From: an uncultured Erythrobacter sp.
GTDB lineage: Bacteria; Pseudomonadota; Alphaproteobacteria; Sphingomonadales; Sphingomonadaceae
Reading direction: 5' to 3'
DNA length: 64,000 nt
NCBI GenBank assembly: GCA_947495695.1
Contig: CANLZP010000003.1
Coordinates: forward strand, 124,001-188,000
Positions within the stretch are counted from its first letter, which is position 1. The number at the start of each line of letters is the position of its first letter. The translations under genes and the position numbers were made by a program. Below the pieces are notes generated by a model. The model did no database searches. It saw only the letters and a program-made list of their open reading frames with translations, and was not told where the DNA came from. Below are positions 9,624-19,148 of this stretch, in pieces.

Positions 9624-11083
9624 CTGCGCTCCTTCGCCAATTGCGCCTTTGCGCGCTCGACCTGTGACTGTACTTGGCTTGGCGCGGTTCCGCCATAAGA
9701 ACTGCGCGCCGCCACAGAGGCATCGACCGACAGAGCATCAAACACACGCTCGTCAATTCGCCGATCAATTTCTTGCAACTTGGCCAAAGGAATTTGATCG
9801 AGCGACAGTCCCTCGGTCTCGGCCAGCTTGACCACCGCGCCGGTGATGTGATGCGCCTCGCGGAAGGGAATGTCCGCTTCGGTCACCAACCAATCGGCCA
9901 GATCGGTCGCGGTGGCATAGCCCAATTCGGCTGCTTGACGCATGCGCTGGGCGTTGAACTGGCTGTCTGCCACCATGCCGGTCATCGCGGCGATGGACAG
10001 CGCCAGCAGGCCAGCGGCTTCGAAAATAGGCGGTTTGTCGTCCTGCATGTCCTTGGAATAGGCGAGCGGCAAGCCTTTCATAGTCACCATAAGAGCGGTT
10101 GCCGCACCGATGATCCGCCCGGCATGGCCGCGCACCAGCTCGGCTGCATCAGGGTTTTTCTTTTGCGGCATGATCGAGCTGCCCGTGCTCAGCGTATCGG
10201 GCAGGCGCACAAAGCCAAAAGGCTGGCTGGCCCAAATGATAAATTCTTCGGCCAAACGCGACAGATGCAAAGAGCATTGCGCTGCAGCCATCAGATAATC
10301 GAGGGCAAAGTCCCTGTCAGACACCGCGTCCAAACTATTGGCGGTGGGGCGATCAAACCCCAGAGCATCGCTGGTCGCCTGCCGGTCAATCGGGAAACCG
10401 GTTCCAGCCAGGGCGGCTGATCCCAGCGGCGATTCGTTCATCCGGCGACGCGCATCGTTAATCCGCGAACGGTCGCGCGCAATCATCTCGTAATAAGCGA
10501 GCAGATGGTGACCCAAAGTCACAGGCTGGGCGGTCTGCAAATGGGTGAAGCCGGGCATAATGCTGGAGGCGTGTTCATCGGCACGGGCAACCAGCGCATG
10601 TTGCAGGGCGAGCAGGCCCGCATCAAGCACCTCAAAAGATTGCCGTACCCACAGGCGGAAATCTGTCGCCACCTGATCATTGCGACTGCGCGCAGTGTGC
10701 AACCGACCTGCCACCGGACCGATCAATTCGGCAAGGCGGCTTTCGGTGGTCATGTGGATGTCTTCCAGATCCCAATCTTCGGGAACGCCATTGCTGGCAT
10801 ATTCCGCGGCAACCTGATCCAGCCCTTTACTGATGGTGGCAGCATCTTCGGCTGTAACGATGCCCTGCGCGCCCAGCATGGCGACATGCGCCTTGGACGC
10901 GGCGATATCCTGGCTCCACAATGCCTTGTCGAACGGGATCGAGGCATTGATTTCGCGCATGATCGCGCTAGGTCCATCAGCGAACCTGCCACCCCACATC
11001 TGGTTGCCGCCTGGGGCATTACCTGATGGGGCCTGTGCAGGAGACCCGTGGGAGTTATCAGTCGTGTTCCGTTCGTCGCTCAC
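9620..11083 (-). CDS. argH: Argininosuccinate lyase
   Basis: Splits argininosuccinate to arginine and fumarate. The core begins [21 protein letters not shown], the flexible loop [16 protein letters not shown] with catalytic serine, and [13 protein letters not shown] are all present. A GTG at 11083 is proposed as start because AAGG lies about 10 bp upstream, giving 487 aa with a polar N-terminal tail of about 28 residues. ATG 10999 would give the usual 459 aa. With the GTG start it overlaps the divergent TlpA-like gene by 20 bp. Confidence 0.93.
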   Translation of the reverse strand: MSDERNTTDNSHGSPAQAPSGNAPGGNQMWGGRFADGPSAIMREINASIPFDKALWSQDIAASKAHVAMLGAQGIVTAEDAATISKGLDQVAAEYASNGVPEDWDLEDIHMTTESRLAELIGPVAGRLHTARSRNDQVATDFRLWVRQSFEVLDAGLLALQHALVARADEHASSIMPGFTHLQTAQPVTLGHHLLAYYEMIARDRSRINDARRRMNESPLGSAALAGTGFPIDRQATSDALGFDRPTANSLDAVSDRDFALDYLMAAAQCSLHLSRLAEEFIIWASQPFGFVRLPDTLSTGSSIMPQKKNPDAAELVRGHAGRIIGAATALMVTMKGLPLAYSKDMQDDKPPIFEAAGLLALSIAAMTGMVADSQFNAQRMRQAAELGYATATDLADWLVTEADIPFREAHHITGAVVKLAETEGLSLDQIPLAKLQEIDRRIDERVFDALSVDASVAARSSYGGTAPSQVQSQVERAKAQLAKERR

Positions 11084-11633
11084 AATATTGGCCTTGGCGC
11101 TTGCTGTTGGGGCTTGCGATAGGGAAGCTGGCCCTGCGGCGCAACAAGAGGAAAAGTCCGCCCCTGCCAAGCTGGAATTGTCCGGCGTGATTGATCGTAG
11201 CCAAGCAGGTACATTGCTGCCCGACCTTTTGTTGACCGATCCGGCCGGACGTCAGCTCAATCTGGGCGCTGTGCAAGGCACCCCGGTGTTGATCAATCTA
11301 TGGGCGACATGGTGCGCGCCATGCGTGGTGGAAATGCCGATGCTGGACAATCTGGCCGATACGATGGGCGATGAATTGCGCGTCATCACGATCAGCCAGG
11401 ATCTGCAGGGGGCAAAGCGGGTCGAACCCTTTTTTGCCAAGAATGATTTTCGCAACCTCGAGCCATGGCTTGATCCTGACAATCACGCGGCAGAGGCGTT
11501 GGGCGACTTGGGAATGCCCATAACGGCGCTGTTCGATTCGTCGGGTCAGGAAATCTTTCGCGTGACCGGCGGCTATCACTGGGACAGCGAAGCGGCCATC
11601 GCGTTGGTGCGCGAGGCGTTGCAAGAACAGTAA
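11064..11633 (+). CDS. TlpA/ResA-like thioredoxin-fold lipoprotein
   Basis: A 189 aa envelope thiol-disulfide protein. A short signal peptide ends in a lipobox (AVGAC, cysteine 18). The thioredoxin domain follows, with [16 protein letters not shown] carrying the CxxC pair, and the cis-proline loop GMPITALFD. Such proteins reduce periplasmic disulfides, for example in cytochrome c or oxidase maturation. The GTG at 11064 is chosen because GGAG lies 9 bp upstream and a signal peptide follows at once. A longer frame from 10833 only reads antisense argH. Confidence 0.85.
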   Translation: MFRSSLTILALALAVGACDREAGPAAQQEEKSAPAKLELSGVIDRSQAGTLLPDLLLTDPAGRQLNLGAVQGTPVLINLWATWCAPCVVEMPMLDNLADTMGDELRVITISQDLQGAKRVEPFFAKNDFRNLEPWLDPDNHAAEALGDLGMPITALFDSSGQEIFRVTGGYHWDSEAAIALVREALQEQ

Positions 11634-11653
11634 GTGTTTGAAAGGAAAGGCCG

Positions 11654-11729
11654 TGGTGGGCGATGACAGGCTCGAACTGCCGACCCTCTCGGTGTAAACG
11701 AGATGCTCTACCAACTGAGCTAATCGCCC
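11654..11729 (-). tRNA. tRNA-Val (anticodon UAC)
   Basis: The minus strand folds as a complete 76-nt tRNA. The acceptor stem is GGGCGAT/ATCGCCC, the D arm contains GCTCAGTTGGTAGAGC, the anticodon stem TCTCG/CGAGA encloses loop TTTACAC with anticodon TAC, and the T arm reads GGCAGTTCGAGCCTGTC. Discriminator A and an encoded CCA follow. It lies between the TlpA-like gene and the asparaginase gene. Confidence 0.97.
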
Positions 11730-11814
11730 CACGGAAGGGGGCTATCTAACGCCTCTTTTGGTAAAATCAATTGCCTTCTGGCCTGAATCTTTCCCCAAGG
11801 CTATCGCATCCCCT

Positions 11815-12810
11815 ATGAACAACCCCAAGAACAGCAGCGCAAACATACTGATTTTGGCGACCGGCGGCACCATTGCGGGGACCGCTGGAGCAGCTTTGAA
11901 ACGCGATTATCGCCCTGGGCAGATCGGTATCGATGCCTTCATCCAGCAGGCCGATGCCTTGGGTTTGAAGGCGCGGCTAACCGGCCGCGAGGTGGCGGCG
12001 ATCGGGTCTGAGGATATGCACCCTGATTTGTGGCGCACGCTGCATTCTGCCTGTGCTGAGGCGATGGATAACCCGCAATTTGATGGGGTGGTGATCACCC
12101 ATGGCACCGATACGGCAGAGGAAACCGCGCTACTGCTGGACCTGACCTTGCCCACCAACAAGCCGATTGTGCTGGTGGGCGCGATGCGACCGGCTGATGC
12201 GGTGGGCAGCGACGGCATGCGCAATTTCGTCAATGCGATTCGCGTTGCGGCCAATGGCGATGCCTCAGGACGCGGCGTTTTGCTGGTGATGAGCGATCGC
12301 GTGATCTCTGCCCGCGATGCGCGCAAAGCCCGGACCAGCGGGACAGATGCATTTCGCGGCTTTCCGCGCGATTCGATTGCGAGCGTGACGCCCAGCTCGC
12401 TCGATTGGTTTGGTGATCCATGGGCAACCGACCGTCCGGCGCGCTTCGCCTTTCCTGACGAATTTCCGACCGTGCCGATCCTCTATGCCTATGCCGGAAT
12501 GCAAACCGATGCGGTGGACTGCCTTGTGCAGGACGGAACCAAAGGCATTGTGCTGGCCGGGTTTGGCGAGGGCAATGCGCCGCGTATCATTCGCCGCAGG
12601 CTGGCAGAGGCCGCCGCAAGCGGAATTGTGGTGGTGCGGGCCAGCCGGGTGGATGAAGGGCTGGTCGATCGCGAAGCCGAGGATAATGCCAGCGGTTTTG
12701 TCGCCGCGCGCGGTCTCAATCCGGTGAAGGCTCGGATATTGCTGCAAGTTATGCTGGCGAGCGGGATCAACGACCCCGCTCTTATCCAACAAGCATTTGA
12801 TCGGCGTTAG
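11815..12810 (+). CDS. L-asparaginase family protein
   Basis: Hydrolyses asparagine to aspartate and ammonia. The 331 aa protein has both nucleophile regions: ILATGGTIAGTAG near the N-terminus and VVITHGTDTAEETA at about 95-108, plus VLVGAMRPADAVGSDG and the C-terminal partner segment around GLNPVKARILLQVML. No signal peptide is evident from ATG 11815, suggesting a cytoplasmic form; the frame reaches back to TTG 11758, just after the tRNA, but the motif position favours 11815. The gene converges on an MDR reductase across a hairpin-rich spacer. Confidence 0.92.
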   Translation: MNNPKNSSANILILATGGTIAGTAGAALKRDYRPGQIGIDAFIQQADALGLKARLTGREVAAIGSEDMHPDLWRTLHSACAEAMDNPQFDGVVITHGTDTAEETALLLDLTLPTNKPIVLVGAMRPADAVGSDGMRNFVNAIRVAANGDASGRGVLLVMSDRVISARDARKARTSGTDAFRGFPRDSIASVTPSSLDWFGDPWATDRPARFAFPDEFPTVPILYAYAGMQTDAVDCLVQDGTKGIVLAGFGEGNAPRIIRRRLAEAAASGIVVVRASRVDEGLVDREAEDNASGFVAARGLNPVKARILLQVMLASGINDPALIQQAFDRR

Positions 12811-12862
12811 TAAAACTAAACGGCAGCATCGCTGGCGCAAGGCCGACTGGCCGCCCGCAGCG

Positions 12863-12914
12863 ACGCGACCTTTAGGTCGTGTGAGCGAGGATAGCCGAGC
12901 CGCCGGACGGCGGC
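12863..12914. repeat. REP-like double hairpin between convergent genes
   Basis: Two inverted repeats lie in the 187-bp spacer between the asparaginase and MDR reductase stops. One is ACGCGACCT/AGGTCGTGT at 12863-12882 (nine pairs with one G-T); the other is GCCGCCG/CGGCGGC at 12899-12914. The dense palindromic spacer looks like a repetitive extragenic palindrome and could also act as a two-way transcription block. Only one copy was noticed in this window, so repetitiveness is inferred. Confidence 0.5.
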
Positions 12915-12997
12915 GCTGGCGCTTGAAGCCTTAGCAAATAATCATCGCAGCTGCGCTGCCGAGGTTTCTGACCGCACGCCGGACCGCGTGCGCTCCA

Positions 12998-14107
12998 TCA
13001 AGAATGCGGGGTTACGAGGTATTTCTCGCCGGTTTTCATCTGGCGATAATCTTGGATCGCTTCCTTGGTCAGCATCTCTTCCAGATTGACCTTAGCTTTG
13101 TAATGCGAGGCGAAAGTGGTCGTCAGGTTCTGCTGAACGCGGGTGCGTAGACGCACCACGGTCTCCATGCCTGCTTTGGCCAGGAATGGTGTTAGCAAGA
13201 AGCCAGAGATCGACCATTGTAGACCGTAGGATGGGGTCAGAATTGTCGGCCCCAGATCCAACCGGCCATACATGTACATCTTCTTGTCCTGGTTAGAGCC
13301 ATAGCGAGAGAATTCTTCCATCTGGCTAGCTGCGACCTGCTCCATTGCTTTCAGCACGCCGTCGCTCGCCTGTCCGCCGCCAATCGGGTCAAAACCCAGG
13401 TAGGCGCCCGTGGCCGCAATGGCCGCGCGCAATTGCGCCATGTAATCATCGTCGGATGAATTGACGACATGCTCAGCGCCCAGGCCTTTCAGCAGATCAA
13501 CTTGCTCTTGCTTGCGGACGATGTTGACCAGCTTCATCCCGTCTTCGAGGCAGATCTTGTTGAGCATTTGGCCCAGATTGGAAGCGGCGGCCAGATGGAT
13601 GATCGCATCGTGGCCTTCCATTTTCGCGGTCTCGACAAACGCTAGAGCGGTCATCGGATTGACGAAGCTGGACGCGCCAACTTCGCTGGAATGATCGCCC
13701 AATGGCAGGCACATCATCGCATCGGCAATCGCATATTGGCTGAACGCATTGCCCGGCACACAGGCGACGCGCTGGCCCATTAGGGCTTTGGCCATGTCGC
13801 TGTCACCAGTGGCGATAACGGTGCCGGCACCTTCGTTACCAGCTGGCAGGCGTTGGCCGTGGCGGCCTTTCTGACCTGACAGGAAAGGCTCGGGCATTTG
13901 CGCGACAACCTTGCCGTGAGAATATTCGGCATTGTCGAAGTCAGCCGCGCTGGTCAGGATTGCGAGGTCTGACGGGTTAATTGGAGCGGCTTCCATCTTG
14001 ACCAGAACCTGATTGCCGGTTGGCTCGGGAAAGCTCGCCTCTGCAATTTCAACGGTCAAAGCGCCGCCTGCATCCAATGTCGTGAATAGCTGTTTACCCG
14101 TAGTCAT
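12998..14107 (-). CDS. MDR-family zinc-less NADPH:quinone/enoyl reductase-like oxidoreductase
   Basis: A 369 aa medium-chain dehydrogenase/reductase. The N-terminal GroES-like half has VLVKMEAAPINPSDLAIL and LPAGNEGAGTVIATG; the nucleotide-binding half includes AIIHLAAASNLGQMLNKI, where the usual AAGGVG loop is altered, and HVVNSSDDDY. Structural or catalytic zinc cysteines are absent, so it groups with quinone or trans-2-enoyl-CoA reductases; the substrate is unknown. ATG 14107 follows a good AGGAG site. It stands alone between the hairpin spacer and truA. Confidence 0.8.
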   Translation of the reverse strand: MTTGKQLFTTLDAGGALTVEIAEASFPEPTGNQVLVKMEAAPINPSDLAILTSAADFDNAEYSHGKVVAQMPEPFLSGQKGRHGQRLPAGNEGAGTVIATGDSDMAKALMGQRVACVPGNAFSQYAIADAMMCLPLGDHSSEVGASSFVNPMTALAFVETAKMEGHDAIIHLAAASNLGQMLNKICLEDGMKLVNIVRKQEQVDLLKGLGAEHVVNSSDDDYMAQLRAAIAATGAYLGFDPIGGGQASDGVLKAMEQVAASQMEEFSRYGSNQDKKMYMYGRLDLGPTILTPSYGLQWSISGFLLTPFLAKAGMETVVRLRTRVQQNLTTTFASHYKAKVNLEEMLTKEAIQDYRQMKTGEKYLVTPHS

Positions 14108-14177
14108 CCTGCATTCTCCTGTAATTGTTTCCACCCAGCTAGGCCTGCAAATGCGCCTTGGCTAGGGTGACGTTAGG

Positions 14178-14945
14178 TTAAGCGCCCGCTTTGCGGTGTG
14201 CGTCTTCGGGATAGATCGCCTCGACGAAATAGAGTCCTGTTGGCGGTGCGTTGAGGCCTAGCTCTTGCCGATTACATGCAGCCAAGGCATCGGCCACGCG
14301 GCTTTCGGGCCAAGTTCCTGCGCCTACCAATTTCAAACATCCGACCATGCTGCGCACTTGATGGTGCAGGAAACTGCGCGCGGCGGCATGGATATGAATC
14401 TCTGATCCGACCCGCTCCACATCCAGCTGGTCGAGCGTTTTGACAGGGTCTTTCGCCTGACAATGGGCCGAGCGAAAGGTGGTGAAGTCGTGTCGTCCGA
14501 CCAGCGTCTGTGCCGCGCGGTGCATAGCTTCATGATCCAGCTGATTGGCCACGTGCCACACGCGGTCCTTGTCCAGCGCCATGGGCGCTCGGCGATTGGC
14601 AATGCGATAGAGATAGCGCCGTCCGATACAGGAAAAGCGCGCATGCCATTCCTCGTCGACCACCTCGCAATGGGTCACGGCAATTGGATCGGGACGCATC
14701 TTGGCGTTGAGCGCCTCCATCAGGCGGAACGGCGTCAGATCCTTTTCAATGTCCATATGGCTGCGCATGGCGAGTGCATGGACACCCGAATCCGTCCGGC
14801 CCGCGCTGAACAAGGTGACGTCCTCGCCAGTGATTGCAGCGGCGGCATCTTCCAGCGATTGCTGCACGCTGGGGCCGTGCGGCTGGCGCTGCAGCCCCAT
14901 GAATGGCGTGCCATCAAACTCTATCGTCAGCGCAAAGCGGGTCAC
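14178..14945 (-). CDS. truA: tRNA pseudouridine(38-40) synthase
   Basis: Isomerises uridines 38-40 of the tRNA anticodon arm. The 255 aa length is typical. The catalytic aspartate is D52 in [11 protein letters not shown]; the N-terminal strand [18 protein letters not shown] and the later [15 protein letters not shown] and [11 protein letters not shown] are family landmarks. Its ATG overlaps the fmt stop by 4 bp, so truA is translated downstream of fmt. Confidence 0.97.
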   Translation of the reverse strand: MTRFALTIEFDGTPFMGLQRQPHGPSVQQSLEDAAAAITGEDVTLFSAGRTDSGVHALAMRSHMDIEKDLTPFRLMEALNAKMRPDPIAVTHCEVVDEEWHARFSCIGRRYLYRIANRRAPMALDKDRVWHVANQLDHEAMHRAAQTLVGRHDFTTFRSAHCQAKDPVKTLDQLDVERVGSEIHIHAAARSFLHHQVRSMVGCLKLVGAGTWPESRVADALAACNRQELGLNAPPTGLYFVEAIYPEDAHRKAGA

Positions 14946-15847
14946 GCCAATCTGGCCCCTTTACCGATCGTATTGCCGCGCAGAAAATCGGCCCGATCCA
15001 TCGCCGGTTTGCCCGCGCGTTGCAGGCGGATGGGACGCAAGGCTCCTTCGCCGCAAGCGATTGCCAGATCATCGTCCAGCACCTCGCCGGCATCGCCTGC
15101 CCCTTCGCAAACTTCCGCGCGCAGGAACTTTACGCGGGCGCCATTCACTTCGCTCCATGCGCCGGGGAAGGGGGCCAAGCCGTGAATATGGCGCACCAGC
15201 TCAGTGGCTGAGCGCGACCAGTCGATCTTGGCCTCGGCCTTATCGATCTTAGGCGCATAGGTTGCATCCTCATCGTCTTGAGCGACAGGGATATGGATCG
15301 CCAGATCGCGCAGCGTACCAACCATCAATTGCGCGCCCAATTCAGCCAATTCCTCGGTCAGCTCGCCTGTTGTCTTGTCCTCTATCGGGGTGCGCACGGT
15401 GGAAAGCATGGGGCCGGTATCAAGGCCTGCCTCCATCTGCATGATGGTGACGCCAGTGCCGGGATCTCCTGCCATCACCGCGCGGTGGATCGGCGCGGCC
15501 CCGCGCCAGCGCGGCAGGATAGAGGCGTGGATGTTGATGCAGCCATGGGTGGGCGCATCCAGCACCGCTTGCGGCAAGATCAAGCCATAGGCAGCCACCA
15601 CTGCCACATCGGCATTCAGCGCGGCAAATTCAGCCTGCGCCTCAGCTGATTTGAGCGATTTGGGGCTGCGCACCTCTATGCCCAATTGTTCTGCCAGCTT
15701 TTGAACGGGAGATGGTTGCAGTTTCTTTCCCCGGCCAGCGGGGCGGGGCGGCTGAGTATAAACGCACAGAATTTCATGCGCGGCCTCGTGCAGCGCAGCC
15801 AGCGCTGGCACGGCAAAATCCGGTGTTCCCATGAAAATTATGCGCAT
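14942..15847 (-). CDS. fmt: Methionyl-tRNA formyltransferase
   Basis: Formylates initiator Met-tRNA with 10-formyl-THF. 301 aa with [15 protein letters not shown] at the N-terminus and the catalytic block [17 protein letters not shown] (Asn, His, Asp set), then the C-terminal tRNA-binding domain. ATG 15847 fits the family start; the frame upstream to 16096 is only open antisense to recR. It is divergent from recR. Its deformylase counterpart def is close by at 16559, a common pairing even though the strands differ here. Confidence 0.97.
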   Translation of the reverse strand: MRIIFMGTPDFAVPALAALHEAAHEILCVYTQPPRPAGRGKKLQPSPVQKLAEQLGIEVRSPKSLKSAEAQAEFAALNADVAVVAAYGLILPQAVLDAPTHGCINIHASILPRWRGAAPIHRAVMAGDPGTGVTIMQMEAGLDTGPMLSTVRTPIEDKTTGELTEELAELGAQLMVGTLRDLAIHIPVAQDDEDATYAPKIDKAEAKIDWSRSATELVRHIHGLAPFPGAWSEVNGARVKFLRAEVCEGAGDAGEVLDDDLAIACGEGALRPIRLQRAGKPAMDRADFLRGNTIGKGARLA

Positions 15848-15899
15848 GGCTTTGGTGCAGCCCTTTCTTGAACGATGCGAAGCCCCTATCTCTCCCCCC

Positions 15900-16496
15900 A
15901 TGGCATCGCAAGAGATTGAGGCATTGGCCAGCGCCTTGGCGCGTCTTCCCGGACTGGGTCCGCGCTCGGCCCGGCGCGCCGTGCTGTATCTGGTCAAGAA
16001 CCGTGAACAGGCCTTGCCCGCGCTGTTGGATGCGCTGGGCGTGGTGCGCGAAAAGCTGCTGGAATGCGACACATGCGGCAATGTCGACACGCGCAACCCC
16101 TGCGGTATTTGCGCCGATCCGCGCCGCGATCTGAAGGCGCTGTGCGTGGTGGAAGATGTCGCCGATCTGTGGGCGCTGGACCGTTCGCGTCTGTTTTCAG
16201 GCCGCTATCACGTGCTGGGCGGCAAATTGTCCGCGCTGGATGGGATCGGGCCAGAGGATTTGAACATCGCAGGATTGCTCTCGCGCGTGGAAGAGGGCGG
16301 CGTGGACGAGGTCGTGCTGGCCATGAACGCCACTCTGGAAGGTCAGACCACCGCGCATTACATCGCCGAGCGGTTGGAGGCATTTCCGGTGCGCATAACC
16401 GCGCTAGCCCACGGTCTGCCCGTGGGCGGAGAACTGGATTATCTGGACGAAGGCACTCTGGCGCAGGCGCTGCGGGCGCGGCGTCCAGTGGATTAG
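15900..16496 (+). CDS. recR: Recombination mediator protein
   Basis: RecR works with RecO (and RecF) to load RecA at gaps. 198 aa, the standard size. In order: helix-hairpin-helix [17 protein letters not shown], the four-cysteine zinc finger [16 protein letters not shown] at about 56-71, and the Toprim domain with [12 protein letters not shown] and [19 protein letters not shown] 15900 chosen over the 15831 frame start by homology to usual RecR N-termini. dnaX and the YbaB-type gene often beside recR are not here. Confidence 0.97.
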   Translation: MASQEIEALASALARLPGLGPRSARRAVLYLVKNREQALPALLDALGVVREKLLECDTCGNVDTRNPCGICADPRRDLKALCVVEDVADLWALDRSRLFSGRYHVLGGKLSALDGIGPEDLNIAGLLSRVEEGGVDEVVLAMNATLEGQTTAHYIAERLEAFPVRITALAHGLPVGGELDYLDEGTLAQALRARRPVD

Positions 16497-16558
16497 ACGC
16501 ATCACTGATCGGCTTGTTGCGCTTGCGACAGCAAGCGAGAGGCACTATCTGAGCCCCT

Positions 16559-17140
16559 ATGGCTATTCTTGAAATCCTTGAAGTGCCGGATCCCCGGCTT
16601 AAAATCGTGTCCAAACCCGTTCCTGCGGATCAGTTCAATGACGAGCTGAAAACGCTGGTCGAGGACATGTTTGAAACCATGTATGACGCGCCCGGCATTG
16701 GCCTTGCGGCGATCCAGGTGGGCGTGCCTCAGCGTGTGCTGGTGATCGATCTTCAACCCGAGGACCCCGACGCCGAGCCGGTCGAGTGTGACCACGATCA
16801 TGGCGATGGCCATGCGCACACCCATCCCGCCACAAAGAATGATCCTCGCGTGTTCATCAATCCGGAAATCATCGATCCGGCCGAGGACCTCGCGACCTAT
16901 CAGGAAGGCTGCCTGTCAGTACCTGAAATCTTTGCCGACGTGGACCGCCCCGCGACCTGCACGGTGAAGTATCAGGACCTTGATGGGAAAGAGCATGTCG
17001 AACAGCTTGATGGGCTGATGGCGACCTGCATCCAGCACGAGATGGACCACCTCGAAGGCATTTTGTTCATCGACCATCTGTCTCGGCTGAAGCGCAATAT
17101 GGCGCTGAAGAAGCTGAAGAAATTACGGCAGGCGGCATAA
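16559..17140 (+). CDS. def: Peptide deformylase with His-rich insertion
   Basis: Removes the formyl group from nascent N-termini using Fe(II) or Zn. All three motifs are intact: GIGLAAIQVG, EGCLSVPE (metal ligand Cys118) and HEMDHLEG (His160, Glu161, His164). At 193 aa it is longer than the common ~170 aa form because of a loop at about residues 68-95 rich in acid and histidine, including CDHDHGDGHAHTH (77-89). The loop could bind metal; this is inference. Follows recR on the same strand. Confidence 0.96.
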   Translation: MAILEILEVPDPRLKIVSKPVPADQFNDELKTLVEDMFETMYDAPGIGLAAIQVGVPQRVLVIDLQPEDPDAEPVECDHDHGDGHAHTHPATKNDPRVFINPEIIDPAEDLATYQEGCLSVPEIFADVDRPATCTVKYQDLDGKEHVEQLDGLMATCIQHEMDHLEGILFIDHLSRLKRNMALKKLKKLRQAA

Positions 17141-17200
17141 GCCACAGGTTTTGCCGATTAGGGACTAGTGTTCCTTATCCGTTCCGCTTAGGTTAGTCGG

Positions 17201-18610
17201 ATGGATCCGACAATTCTTGGCATTATCGCACTCATTCTGGGCCTACTGGCTGGCGCTGCCGCTGGCTGGTTTTTTGGCTCGCGCCCCGTCGCTGATTGGA
17301 AAGCCCGGTTTGAAGAGCGCGATGGTGAAGCGAAGAAATCTGCAGAAGATCTAGCGCGCATGACGCCGGAACTGGCCACCATGTCCGAACGCGCAGCCCG
17401 CGCTGATGCTCTGGCGGCGGACCTAGACAAGGCGCGGGAAGAAAATTCCACCTTCAAGGCGGAGCGCGCCGGTTTTGCCGAGCAGAAGCGTCTGCTGGAA
17501 GAATCGCGTGACAAGTTGCTCAAGGAATTCGAGAACACCGGCGCCAAGGTGCTCGAAATTGCTCGCGAGAAATTTGATGCCGAGGCGAGCAAGCGCCTGA
17601 CCGAGGCAGAGGCCAAGAATAAGGAAGCGGTGGCGGGACTGCTCAAGCCCGTGGGCGATCGGCTGGAGAAATATGAAAAACAGGTCGAAACTCTGGAGAA
17701 CCAGCGCAAGGACGCCTTTGGTCAACTGACCGGGCTGATCCAGTCGATGCGCGAAGGGCAAGAAGAGGTCCGGCGCGAAGCCCAGCGACTGGGCAATTCG
17801 CTGACCAATGCGCCCAAGGCGCGGGGCCGTTGGGGCGAGCGGGCTCTGCAAAATTTGCTCGAACAATGCGGACTGGCCGAACACACCGATTTCAATCTCG
17901 AACATTCAGTTGAAACCGAAGAGGGGCGGCTTCGTCCCGATGCGATCATCAATGTACCGGGGCAGAAAAAACTCGTGATCGATTCCAAAGTGTCGCTCAA
18001 CGCTTATCAAGCTGCATTCGAGGCCGATGATGAAGACACCCGCAAGCGCGAGCTGGATTCGCACGCCAAGTCTATGCGCAATCATGTCCAGACATTGAGC
18101 ACCAAAAGCTATCAAAGCCAGTTCGAAGAAGCGCCGGACTACGTCATCATGTTCATTCCGGGCGAGCACTTTGTTACCGCCGCTTTGGACGCGGATCCCA
18201 CGCTGTGGGATTTTGCCTTTGAGCGTCGCGTGCTGCTCGCCACACCGACTAATCTGGTCGCGATTGCGCGCACTGTGGCGCAGGTTTGGCGGCAGGATGG
18301 ATTGGCGAAGGAAGCACAGGAAATCGGCCGGCTGGGCGCGGAGCTATACGACCGTTTGCGGGTTGCCTCTGACCATCTAAAACGCGTGGGCGGTGGGTTG
18401 GAGACGGCGGTCAACAATTATAACAAATTCGTTGGCAGCTTTGAACGCAACGTCTTGTCCTCGGGCAAGAGACTTGCGGACAAGGGTATCGAGATCGGCA
18501 AGCGTGAGATTGACGAAGTGCCATTGGTTGAGGCTGCTCCGCGTTACAATGCCAAGGATGCTGCCGAAGCCGACCTGCTCGAAGATGCGTCCAAAAAAGC
18601 TGCTGAGTAG
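17201..18610 (+). CDS. rmuC: DNA recombination protein RmuC homologue
   Basis: RmuC limits inversions at short inverted repeats; its exact biochemistry is unsettled. The 469 aa protein has an N-terminal membrane segment (about 3-25), a long charged coiled coil (about 35-190) and the C-terminal RmuC domain, a nuclease-like fold with WGERALQNLLEQCGL, LVIDSKVSLNAYQ and VIMFIPGEHF. It follows def by 60 bp on the same strand. The coiled-coil plus single-TM layout is normal for the family. Confidence 0.95.
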   Translation: MDPTILGIIALILGLLAGAAAGWFFGSRPVADWKARFEERDGEAKKSAEDLARMTPELATMSERAARADALAADLDKAREENSTFKAERAGFAEQKRLLEESRDKLLKEFENTGAKVLEIAREKFDAEASKRLTEAEAKNKEAVAGLLKPVGDRLEKYEKQVETLENQRKDAFGQLTGLIQSMREGQEEVRREAQRLGNSLTNAPKARGRWGERALQNLLEQCGLAEHTDFNLEHSVETEEGRLRPDAIINVPGQKKLVIDSKVSLNAYQAAFEADDEDTRKRELDSHAKSMRNHVQTLSTKSYQSQFEEAPDYVIMFIPGEHFVTAALDADPTLWDFAFERRVLLATPTNLVAIARTVAQVWRQDGLAKEAQEIGRLGAELYDRLRVASDHLKRVGGGLETAVNNYNKFVGSFERNVLSSGKRLADKGIEIGKREIDEVPLVEAAPRYNAKDAAEADLLEDASKKAAE

Positions 18611-18687
18611 TTCGATGGCGTCAACTTGCCAATTGAGGCGCGTCTGGTAATCCCATCGCCTAGTGTCTGGGTGGGGGAATACACGAC

Positions 18688-19113
18688 ATGAGCGATAAGC
18701 AATCGGTGGCAGAGAAATTTGCCAATGTGCCGGACATCTTGGTGCGATACCGGATGTGGGTTGGCGCAGCAGCGATCCTGCTATGTGCGGCCACTTGGGC
18801 GGTGGACCTGATGGATTGGGTCTATAAATGCCCCTATTGCCGCAGCCAGCGGACCGTCATCGGCCTGCTGGGTCTGCTGTTCATGATGCCCAATCTGCGC
18901 CATTGGCTGGTACGCTATCTTGCTGCCATATTTGCGGTGTTCGGCCTGTCCGTCGCCTCCACGCAGCATTTTCGTGGCTGGGCACGTATTATGGGCGGCG
19001 AGTTTGAATGGGGCGAGCAGTGGTATGTTAATCCGTGGATGCTGTCGGGCTTTGCTATAGCCATTATTGTGGCGCAGATCCTGCTGATCTGGAGACCGCG
19101 CAGCGACGGATGA
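18688..19113 (+). CDS. DsbB-like four-TM protein with one CxxC
   Basis: A 141 aa membrane protein with about four TM helices (24-42, 55-73, 78-96, 116-136). Between the first two lies CPYC (C48, C51) followed by an arginine four residues later (CRSQR). DsbB has C41-x2-C44 and R48 in the same spacing, and that arginine sits at the quinone site. The second DsbB cysteine pair is absent: the only other cysteine is C33, inside TM1. It may be a reduced DsbB/quinone-linked thiol oxidase or a relative of unknown role. A GGGGGAA site precedes ATG 18688. Confidence 0.6.
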   Translation: MSDKQSVAEKFANVPDILVRYRMWVGAAAILLCAATWAVDLMDWVYKCPYCRSQRTVIGLLGLLFMMPNLRHWLVRYLAAIFAVFGLSVASTQHFRGWARIMGGEFEWGEQWYVNPWMLSGFAIAIIVAQILLIWRPRSDG

Positions 19114-19148
19114 GCCGCGACCAACGGCATAGTTGGAAACGCGTCAAA

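Noticed and set aside
10833..11063. An N-terminal extension of the TlpA-like protein
   Set aside because: It reads antisense argH; the lipoprotein signal peptide and ribosome site place the start at GTG 11064.
15848..16096. An 83-residue N-terminal extension of Fmt
   Set aside because: It is antisense to the start of recR and lacks family similarity; the normal Fmt N-terminus begins at 15847.
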